Assembly: GCA_964017235.1 (NCBI GenBank)
Contig: OZ024933.1
Location: 93,029,432 to 93,093,431, forward strand
DNA: 64,000 nucleotides
Reading direction: 5' to 3'
DNA from: Sabellastarte sp. h YS-2021
Lineage: Eukaryota; Annelida; Polychaeta; Sabellida; Sabellidae
Each line of letters opens with the position of its first letter. Within the stretch, counting starts at the first letter, position 1. The notes beneath the pieces are model-generated. The model was not told the origin of the DNA. It did no database searches and was given only the letters and a program-made list of their open reading frames with translations. A program made the position numbers and the translations under genes. Positions 56,564 to 64,000 of the stretch are shown piece by piece.

Positions 56564-56839
56564 CAAGCTTGACAAACTAATTATAGTTCAAAAAGAAGTG
56601 AATTAGTGAAAGAGGGCTAAATTGGGCATTGAATAATAAAAACATGCACCTTTTGTCAACCTGCCTGACTGGTTTACCTGAGAAAACAAAGTTCATTGGA
56701 TATCACTTGTCACCATATGAAAAAGGAACAAACTATTAACTAATCTGGTTTATCAAACATACAGTGTTAGTGTCTTGTGAAGTTAGATTATCCTTTGACT
56801 ATAAAAAAAAGGAAAGTTAATCTACCAAAATAGTTAAAG

Positions 56840-58120
56840 ATGTCAGGAAAAAACACTGTTTGTAGTTTACGTGATGGAAGGAGATCTAGTTCACAGCCTA
56901 ATGTGTCTAAGTCACAAAAAAGATCCATTGACTTTGTTTCTCCCACATCACCAGAAAACACACTTACTTTGTCTTCCATGCGGATACTCCTCAAGGAAAG
57001 CATGGCTCCTGTTACTGCTGACCTTGATGACTTGAAAGCTTCAGCTCAATCTACTGATGCAAAACTGGATGAGATAACTTCCTTGACCAAAAGAATAGAC
57101 AACTTAGAAAAAGAGAATTCTGATTTGAAAAGTAAGTTAGAAAGATCAGATGCAAGGTGTAAAGCACTTGAAGAGCGTGTGATCTCTATGGAAAGTTACA
57201 GCAGGCGTCATAATCTTAAATTCATCAATGTTGCAGACCAGTCAGCCAGTGAGAATTGCGAGCAACTTATCCTAGAGCTCTGTAACAGGCTTGATATTCA
57301 CTTGGATGATCATCAGATAGATCGTGCCCACAGGCTTGGAAGTAAATCGAAAGTAAAAGCTCCAATTCTGGTTAAGTTCCTGAGCTACAAGGTCAGGCAA
57401 CGTGTGTTAAGAGAGAAAGCAAGGTTTAAAGAGAAGGGTATTCTTGTTGTGGAAGATTATCCAAAAGAAGTCCTACAGCGCCGCAAAATGTTCACACCTA
57501 CACTGAATGCTGCTTATAACTCCCATTCACACAAAGCAAGGCTGCAAGGTGACAAGTTGTTACTTGATGACAAGCTGTACTCCATTAACGATTTCAACAA
57601 GCTGCCTGAAGAGTTAAGACCTGAAAACCTCACCACAATCACAAAGCAAAACATGACAGCCTTCTTTTCGCGTCACTCCAAGCTATCAAACCACTATCCA
57701 TGTGAATTTATGCAGGATGGCGTTTTTTATGTGTCTGTTGAACAATGCCTAATGCATAAGAAAGCTGCTCTCTTTGATGACTATCACACTGCCACTGCTA
57801 TCCTGAAATGCAAGGATCCAGCTGACGCAAAAGCCTTAGGGAAAAAGGTGCATAACTACAACTCAGATGTCTGGAACAAAAATAGGGACTTGATCATGAA
57901 GTCCGCCATAGATGCGAAATTTTCCCAAAATCACTCTCTTGCTGAGTTCCTCAAGAGTACGGGCAACAACATTTTAATTGAAGCTAATCCTTTTGACCGA
58001 TACTGGGGTGTAGGTCAATCCCTACAAGATGCTAATATTTGGAAGAAGGACTTGTGGAACGGTCGTAATAAGCTTGGGACCATACTAGCTGAAATTCGTG
58101 CTAAGTTGTCTAGACAGTGA
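56840..58120 (+). CDS. LINE ORF1 protein: coiled coil, RRM-like region and C-terminal NADAR domain
   Basis: 426 residues. 1-55 are basic and Ser-rich; 60-118 form a coiled coil (LTKRIDNLEKENSDLKSKL); 118-200 match the L1/Tx1 ORF1 RRM region (ESYSRRHNLKFINV, IDRAHRLG, PILVKFLSYKVRQRVL); 200-262 resemble the ORF1 C-terminal domain. Residues 272-424 are a complete NADAR (YbiA-like, DUF1768) domain: FFSRHSKLSNHYP, VSVEQCLMHKKA (Glu301), DVWNKNRD (Trp345), AKFSQN, ILIEANPFDRYWGVG (Asp386, Trp389) and WNGRNKLG (406-413). These are the conserved residues of the family, which cleaves N-glycosidic bonds and in several characterised members removes ADP-ribose from guanine. Usual ORF1 proteins stop before this domain. 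ORF1p normally trimerises and coats the RNA; what the NADAR domain does here is unknown. Confidence 0.9.
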   Translation: MSGKNTVCSLRDGRRSSSQPNVSKSQKRSIDFVSPTSPENTLTLSSMRILLKESMAPVTADLDDLKASAQSTDAKLDEITSLTKRIDNLEKENSDLKSKLERSDARCKALEERVISMESYSRRHNLKFINVADQSASENCEQLILELCNRLDIHLDDHQIDRAHRLGSKSKVKAPILVKFLSYKVRQRVLREKARFKEKGILVVEDYPKEVLQRRKMFTPTLNAAYNSHSHKARLQGDKLLLDDKLYSINDFNKLPEELRPENLTTITKQNMTAFFSRHSKLSNHYPCEFMQDGVFYVSVEQCLMHKKAALFDDYHTATAILKCKDPADAKALGKKVHNYNSDVWNKNRDLIMKSAIDAKFSQNHSLAEFLKSTGNNILIEANPFDRYWGVGQSLQDANIWKKDLWNGRNKLGTILAEIRAKLSRQ

Positions 58121-58581
58121 TTCTGTATGAAAAACTTGAAATAGTTACTCTGTCTTTTTAAAAAACTTTAAACTAAATGTTAATCGTATTGCAAAAACAG
58201 CCTGACCATATCGAAAAAATAAGATGTTTATATGTTATTTGAACCTGTTTTTTAACTGCTATTACAAACTACCTATATTTGTTAAAGATAATGTAAGTCA
58301 GATTACTTTTACATACAAAAACTATGTCCAAATAGTTTAATAATCAAAACTGTCTATAAAACAGTGTTCTAATGTATTTAAAGTTGTTTCAAACTACCTT
58401 TTTGATCATGTTTTGTTAACATAATTAAAAACTGCTTTGATTATAATTATACGCAATACTGACTAATACTTAAAAGATTCATTTTATAAGATATGTTTCA
58501 AGTTAATTACATTTATTCAACAAGAACCTTATTGGTAGATACATCAATTTGTGCAGATCACTCTCATTTTATTTAAAAGGA

Positions 58582-58614
<33 letters not shown>

Positions 58615-59435
58615 CACTCTAAACTAATACTGATAATGTTTTGTAATTAAAACATCCTAACCTACTAAAGAAAATTATTGATCATGTTTTGTTAACTTTG
58701 ATTATGATTATACGCAAATACTGAATATCAATTAAAAGACTAATTTTATGTGATATGTTTGAATTTGATTACATTTATTCAACAAGTATCTTATTTGTAC
58801 TTACATCATTTTGTGCAGATCACTCTCATCTTATTTAAAACTATTGAAAATTGGTGTTTTTTGTTTTACGGTTCCTAATTGTAAATTGGCTGAAGGCTAA
58901 CTTTCTAAAACAAATACTGATGTTATTGTAATTAAAAGACCATTTTTAATAGTTTTTCCTTATATGTATTTTTTTTTTTTTTTTTTACAAAATAAAAACT
59001 GCTTATCATTATGATTATACATAAATACAGAATATTAATTAGAAGACTTATTTTAATAGTCCTTTTCCGTATATGTATTTTTATTCTATCTAAGTTTGTT
59101 ATTTTCAAAATTATTCTTTGATTTAATGATACACCTACCCAGAAATCCATCATAGAGTTTTAACATTAATGCCTAATATATTTTGGATATTACAAAATCC
59201 TGCAGTGGAGTTTCCCTTCCCCATTTGACCATATGCTTGTTCTGTATGTCATATTGTATATAAACATTGTACATATGTTTTTCCATGTAAATGCCAGGTA
59301 TTCAGTTTTTATAAATGTCAACGTTCATGATAGAGTCCTCTATAAAAATTACAGCAAGTGTTGCAGTGAATTATATTTAAATCTTTATAAGGAAGTGCAC
59401 ATTTTAAGTTTATTGATTGAGTCTAAAAATATGTT
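58121..59435. other. Inter-ORF region of the LINE with diverged 276-bp tandem units
   Basis: TTGATCATGTTTTGTTAAC occurs at 58402 and 58678, followed in both by TATACGCAA, ATTACATTTATTCAACAAG and TTGTGCAGATCACTCTCAT. A third partial unit lies near 58990-59090. T-runs at about 58588-58614 and 58970-58986 vary. No coding region; it could hold an internal promoter or ribosome-entry signal for ORF2, but nothing shows this. Confidence 0.75.
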
Positions 59436-62400
59436 ATGGCTAACAACCCTGAAACATTGAATATCTTTAGCCTAAATGCAAGAGGCTTGGGAGATAAAAA
59501 GAAAAGACAGGCTGTTTTCAATTGGTTAAATGACAAAGGTCCTGGTATATTTCTTATTCAGGAAGCCCACTCATGTCCTGAAAAGGAAAACGAATGGCGT
59601 TCTATGTGGAATGGTGTTATAAAATTTTCTCATGGCACTTCAAACAGCAGGGGACTTGCAGTTTTGATTTCCAGTGGCTTTGATATTAATATCACAAAAA
59701 CCGTTACCGATAATGATGGAAGGTTTTTAATCCTTACTTGCACTGTTTCAGATTTAAATCTTACATTTGTAAATATTTATGCACCTAATATTGATAAGAG
59801 AAGTGAACAAGTGGCTTTTGCCAACTCTATCTGTGAAACATTAAGTAACTACAAAGAAGAAAATATTATCTTAGGCGGTGATTTAAATATCAATCTTGAC
59901 ACCTATGCCACAGATGGACTGTATAGCAAAAACCCAGGCTATAGGAAAGCCTTATTATCGTTAATGGATTCACATGATCTTGTTGATATCTGGAGAATTC
60001 AGCACCCAGATATTCTGCGTTACACACGTCGAGAAAAGACTAAATCTGGTTTGAAGCAGTCCCGATTAGATTACTTTCTCATCCCATGTAATATGGGTTA
60101 TATCACAACTCACACTGATATCAAGCCTAGTATTAAATCTGACCATAGTCTTCTTCATATACGTTTAGCTCTTTTAGGTCAACAAAGACGAGGAAAAGGA
60201 TTTTGGAAGTTAAATGTAAAACTACTATCGGATAAAAAATACATAGAGCTTATTAAAAATGTGATAAAAGACTCGATTTCTGATGCTAAAAATCTTACAC
60301 AAGACTCTCTAATTTGGGATTTCATAAAATGTAGAATACGATCTGAGAGTATATCTTATTCCATAGCCAAAAGAAAAATGGAGAGGCAAGAGATTGAATC
60401 ATTAACTAAACACTTAAGTGAATTAGAAGAAATAATATCTACCTCACCTACTACAGAATCCTTGGATGAGTATAGCCTTATTAAAACACAGCTAAATGGT
60501 CACTATGAGGAATTAGCAAAAGGTTCTATAATCAGATCACGCTGTCAAAAAATTCATGAATCGGAAAAGCCAACCCAATACTTTTTCAACTTAGAAAAGG
60601 CCAATTACAACATTAAGCATATTAGGTCCTTAAAACATAATGATGAATACATTTCTGATCCTCAAAAAATTTTAGATCTACAGAAAAGGTATTTTTCAAA
60701 AATCTATACTGAAACAATTCATGACAGTGAAAAACTGCAATCTGAAACTAACTTTTATTTAAATAAAATTAATATTCCATCTATTTCAGAGGACAGTAAG
60801 TTTTCTTGTGACCTTCCCATTTCTTTGGAAGAAGTAAAGACAGCAGTCCAAAGTATGGCCAATAACAAATCTCCTGGCCCGGATGGCATTCCTACTGAGT
60901 TTTACAAAACCTTCTGGCCTGACATTGGCGAGTCAGTTTATAGAAGTTTTACACTTGCTTACGAGCTAGGTAAATTATGTGGTAGTCAAAAACAGGGTGT
61001 AATCACCCTTATACCGAAAAAAGACAAAGATTTAACAGATTTGAAGTCATGGCGCCCACTTTCTATCTTGAACACGGACTACAAAATTATTGCAAAAGTA
61101 TTAAGTACCAGGCTAAAATCTGTTTTAAAGGAAATTATAAACCCAGATCAGGTAGGCTACATGAAAGAGAGACTTTGTGGGGAGAATACTAGACTTATTT
61201 CAGATGTGATAGAATATTGTACAATTAAAAATCTTCCAAGCATAATCTTATTGGCGGACTTCGAAAAAGCTTTCGATTCAGTAAAATGGTCTTTTTTGAC
61301 ACAGATCTTGGGCTTTTATGGCTTTGGACAAAACTTTAGAAAGTGGATCTCTATTTTGTATAAAGACTCTGAGAGTTGTGTGACAAACAATGGGTATTTG
61401 TCTTCATTCTTTAAACTGTCAAAAGGCATCAGACAAGGTTGCCCAATAAGCGCACTGCTATTTTTGTTAATAGCTGAAATTGTAGCCATTGTTTTAAGAA
61501 GCTCCGAAAGGATACATGGCATAAATGTCAATGGGAAAAATATAAAATTCTGTCAATTAGCTGATGATTTAACATTGTTTTTATCCAATACCCCTTCTGT
61601 CTTAAGTGCAATAGAAATTTTTGAAGAATTCTACAGATATGCTGGCTTAAAGTTAAATAAATCAAAAACTATTGCTTTTCTTTTAAAAACTGATCAGGAA
61701 AAGGTCTATCAAGATGACAACATTGGTATTCAATGGACATCAAAACCATTCAAAACTTTAGGTGCATGGTTTTCCCCCGACATTGGTGAGTCCTCGCAGC
61801 TAAATATACAAGGTAAAATGATAACAATTAAAAAAATTTTAAATTCCTGGTCTGCTAGATGCCTTACCTTAAAAGGTAAGATTACTGTTATAAAGTCTCT
61901 GGTAATCCCACATATTCTGCAGCTTGCTTCTATTGTAACTTTTAGCCACAATCTGATATCGGATATAGATAAAATACTGTTTGAATTCATTTGGAAAAAA
62001 AAACACCTAGTTTCAAAAAATACTTTACAGCTGTCTTACGACCTAGGAGGTTTAAAAATGGTATCTATCAACCACATTGTAGAAACAGCAAAAATCATGT
62101 GGGTTAAAAGGTTTTTCAGTGAAATAAATGCAAGTTGGAAAATCTTGGCATCAGAGCTGATGGGACTTGGAAAACATGTCTTGTTGAAAAAACAGTCTTT
62201 CAATAGTATCAAAAATAATGTGAAGACTATCTTCTACTATGATCTATTACGTATTTGGTTTCAATTTCTGATGAAAAATTTAAAAAATGTAGATAACGTG
62301 CTTCATGAGCCAATTTTTAATAATCCCCATTTCTTGGTGGGAAATCATCCATTATCATCTCAGAATGTGAAAAATCCAGTGTTAAAGTGTTTCACTGTCC

Positions 62401-63218
62401 AGGACATTTGGGACAGTGATCATGATACTTTCAGATCTAGAAATTATATTGAAAATTTTTATAACATTAGTTTGCCATATATGTTATACAATCAGGTTGT
62501 TAGATCAGTGTCATCTGTAATGAAGTTGATTAACAAATGTGGTAACAACATTGCCCTGGAAAGATGCTGTAATATTCCTGATAAGTGTCTGTCTAACATA
62601 AGCCAAATAAAAAGTTCAGAGGTTTATTCATATTTCTTAGCACTTGAGTATAAGACACCAAAGAGTCAGGAAAAATGGATTGAAAACTACCCATTTCTTG
62701 AAAGTTTGGACTGGAAACCAGTGTATTTACTTCCAAATTTAATCCTAAATGATGCTTACCTGATCACCTTTCAATATAAAATACTACATAGAGTTTTTGC
62801 CTGCAATTATAACCTCTTTAAGTGGAATATTAAAAATTCACCTCTCTGTGACATCTGTCAAAAAATAGACAATCTTGAACATTATTTCTACTATTGCATA
62901 GACACAAATGTATTCTGGGTTCAAGTAAAGAGCTGGCTGAACCAGTTGTTATCTATTGAATTGAGCTTGACTGTCTTGGAGATATTTTTCGGAGTCTTAA
63001 AGTTGGACCCAAAGGACTGGTATACAGTTAACTTTGTTATACTAATAGGGAAAAAATTTATATCAAAGTGCAAAAAAAATAACAAAGAATTATTTTTTAA
63101 CAATTTTCTGGAGTACCTAAATTGGATGTTAAGTTTAGAAGAGGGGGTCTACATCAGGCAGGGAAAATCAACAGCATTCTCTGCAAGATATAGCCTCTTG
63201 CAAGCACATTTTTTCTAA
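59436..63218 (+). CDS. LINE ORF2 protein: apurinic-type endonuclease, reverse transcriptase, CCHC C-terminus
   Basis: 1260 residues, uninterrupted. The endonuclease spans about 8-240: SLNARG (Asn14), QEAH (Glu43), IYAPN, GGDLNI (Asp149, Asn151) and SDHSLL (Asp236, His237). The reverse transcriptase covers about 470-760: SPGPDGIPTEFYKTFW, LIPKKDKDLTDLKSWRPLSI, LLADFEKAFDSVKW (Asp608), KGIRQGCPISALLF and LADDLTLF (Asp710, Asp711). A C-terminal CDICQKIDNLEHYFYYC (Cys1138, Cys1141, His1149, Cys1154) gives the C-x2-C-x7-H-x4-C knuckle found in L1/Tx1 ORF2. It nicks DNA and primes reverse transcription at the target. The start ATG follows a TTATGG context; the first frame-consistent Met is used. 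Confidence 0.93.
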   Translation: MANNPETLNIFSLNARGLGDKKKRQAVFNWLNDKGPGIFLIQEAHSCPEKENEWRSMWNGVIKFSHGTSNSRGLAVLISSGFDINITKTVTDNDGRFLILTCTVSDLNLTFVNIYAPNIDKRSEQVAFANSICETLSNYKEENIILGGDLNINLDTYATDGLYSKNPGYRKALLSLMDSHDLVDIWRIQHPDILRYTRREKTKSGLKQSRLDYFLIPCNMGYITTHTDIKPSIKSDHSLLHIRLALLGQQRRGKGFWKLNVKLLSDKKYIELIKNVIKDSISDAKNLTQDSLIWDFIKCRIRSESISYSIAKRKMERQEIESLTKHLSELEEIISTSPTTESLDEYSLIKTQLNGHYEELAKGSIIRSRCQKIHESEKPTQYFFNLEKANYNIKHIRSLKHNDEYISDPQKILDLQKRYFSKIYTETIHDSEKLQSETNFYLNKINIPSISEDSKFSCDLPISLEEVKTAVQSMANNKSPGPDGIPTEFYKTFWPDIGESVYRSFTLAYELGKLCGSQKQGVITLIPKKDKDLTDLKSWRPLSILNTDYKIIAKVLSTRLKSVLKEIINPDQVGYMKERLCGENTRLISDVIEYCTIKNLPSIILLADFEKAFDSVKWSFLTQILGFYGFGQNFRKWISILYKDSESCVTNNGYLSSFFKLSKGIRQGCPISALLFLLIAEIVAIVLRSSERIHGINVNGKNIKFCQLADDLTLFLSNTPSVLSAIEIFEEFYRYAGLKLNKSKTIAFLLKTDQEKVYQDDNIGIQWTSKPFKTLGAWFSPDIGESSQLNIQGKMITIKKILNSWSARCLTLKGKITVIKSLVIPHILQLASIVTFSHNLISDIDKILFEFIWKKKHLVSKNTLQLSYDLGGLKMVSINHIVETAKIMWVKRFFSEINASWKILASELMGLGKHVLLKKQSFNSIKNNVKTIFYYDLLRIWFQFLMKNLKNVDNVLHEPIFNNPHFLVGNHPLSSQNVKNPVLKCFTVQDIWDSDHDTFRSRNYIENFYNISLPYMLYNQVVRSVSSVMKLINKCGNNIALERCCNIPDKCLSNISQIKSSEVYSYFLALEYKTPKSQEKWIENYPFLESLDWKPVYLLPNLILNDAYLITFQYKILHRVFACNYNLFKWNIKNSPLCDICQKIDNLEHYFYYCIDTNVFWVQVKSWLNQLLSIELSLTVLEIFFGVLKLDPKDWYTVNFVILIGKKFISKCKKNNKELFFNNFLEYLNWMLSLEEGVYIRQGKSTAFSARYSLLQAHFF

Positions 63219-63376
63219 TTTTCTAATTTATCCATATAATGAGTGAATATGTATGTGTATCTTCCTGTACAATTTATATTCTCTTTTTGTTCTAATTATT
63301 GTCTGCTCACCTTTTGTATCTTTTTGAATATCTTTTTAGATCTATTGTACATCTTGTGTCATGCTGTTTTTCTGGC

Positions 63377-63406
63377 AATAAAAACAAAAAAAAAAAAAAA
63401 AAAAAA
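63377..63406 (+). terminator. Poly(A) signal and poly(A) tail of the LINE
   Basis: AATAAA at 63377-63382 is followed by AAC and 21 A residues (63386-63406), the genomic copy of the transcript's 3' end. Confidence 0.85.
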
Positions 63407-63416
63407 TGAAATAACA

Positions 63417-64000
63417 TTATAACAAAAGCTAATGTGTGGTGTGGTAACTTGAAGTTACTGGAGATAACTAGTCCTCAAAAGCGTTCTTGAAACTTTTGTG
63501 CAAAGGTTATTCATTACCACTTGGCCCAGAATACAAAGCAGACATCTAATGCTTTTCTACTGGTGATAAAAATTCTAATATAGAGGACATTAAAAGCAAG
63601 GAGGTTCCCGACACCTGCATAGCACATGTCACTTATACAAATTAACAAGCCATAAGTGTTAGCTTAGCAGTAATAATGTCACTGGGTTAGCTTTACTGCC
63701 ATTGTTAAGCAGTAGTTATATGCTTCACACAAATATTGTTCTGTGATATAGTCAATAACCTCTTCACCTGTATCAGTCCATGTTCAACATATGTGCAAAT
63801 TGCCTCCTCATTGATGAAATTACTGTTAACAACATTCGTTGTTCCATGTAGGTAAAAACCTTAGTTTTTGAATAGATATAAAAGGCTTAAAACTTTGATC
63901 CCTAAAAATAGAATATTTTAAAATAACACTGATGAATATTTGGGAAAAATAAGCTTGCCATTTGTGTATTTTAAAATTAGTAAATTAAATCTAATTTATA
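63417..64000. other. No gene recognised
   Basis: Flanking AT-rich sequence to the window edge; nothing supported. Confidence 0.4.

Larger units (their letters stand above)
56068..63405 (+). mobile_element. Full-length L1/Tx1-type LINE with two open ORFs
   Basis: The unit comprises a 5' UTR of about 770 bp with a tandem 121-bp repeat, ORF1 (56840-58120), an unusually long 1.3-kb inter-ORF region, ORF2 (59436-63218), a short 3' UTR, AATAAA and 21 A residues. ATGAAATAACA after the poly(A) (63406-63416) recurs at 56057-56067, extending to 14 of 15 matching bases, a plausible target-site duplication. Both ORFs are uninterrupted and the endonuclease and RT motifs are complete, so this copy may be competent. 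ORF1 has a C-terminal NADAR domain. Confidence 0.85.

Overview
This is a eukaryotic, AT-rich window from a metazoan genome. The gene content is overwhelmingly transposable elements. A two-exon gene with consensus splice sites, tRNA-derived SINEs with (AAAT)n tails, L2/CR1-like LINE fragments, PIF/Harbinger transposons and DIRS-superfamily (tyrosine recombinase) retrotransposons all fit an invertebrate, most likely a lophotrochozoan such as a mollusc. The taxon is an inference; nothing here proves it.

Layout. 1-190 is the 3' end of a tyrosine-recombinase (YR) gene of a DIRS-like element. A SINE follows at 1.74-2.03 kb. 5603-10004 is a complete but decayed PIF/Harbinger transposon with TAA target duplications, carrying an accessory-protein pseudogene (+) and a convergent transposase pseudogene (-). 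11.2-11.6 kb holds a Gag-like zinc-finger fragment interrupted by a bare poly(A) insertion. 12.0-13.3 kb is a truncated third Harbinger copy. 14009-15683 (-) is the only recognisable host gene, an FkbM-type methyltransferase with a membrane anchor and one intron. 18.5-22.7 kb (-) is a broken DIRS-like element (copy A). 23-28 kb holds SINEs, an inverted repeat, a minisatellite, a 5S-rRNA-like segment and an L2-like LINE fragment.

28681-36410 (-) is a well-preserved 7.7-kb YR retrotransposon (copy B) with split direct repeats in the order A1-ORFs-B1-A2-B2. Its Gag, RT/RNase H and YR frames are recognisable, but it has a Gag stop and a deletion at the end of RNase H. 36.9-40.9 kb (+) is a broken relative of copy A (copy C). 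40968-43000 is a Harbinger deletion derivative without transposase. 43.0-44.0 kb holds an antisense L2-like fragment and a SINE with a perfect 14-bp target duplication. 45.1-49.5 kb (+) is a broken relative of copy B (copy D). 49.5-55.9 kb is mostly gene-free with tandem repeats, a SINE and an L2-like LINE fragment.

56068-63405 (+) is a full-length L1/Tx1-type LINE with both ORFs open, a poly(A) tail and matching target-site sequence at both ends. Its ORF1 protein carries, behind the usual coiled coil and RRM-like region, a complete C-terminal NADAR (YbiA-like) domain with the family's key residues in place. A LINE encoding a predicted ADP-ribose/N-glycoside-processing domain is the most striking feature of the window.
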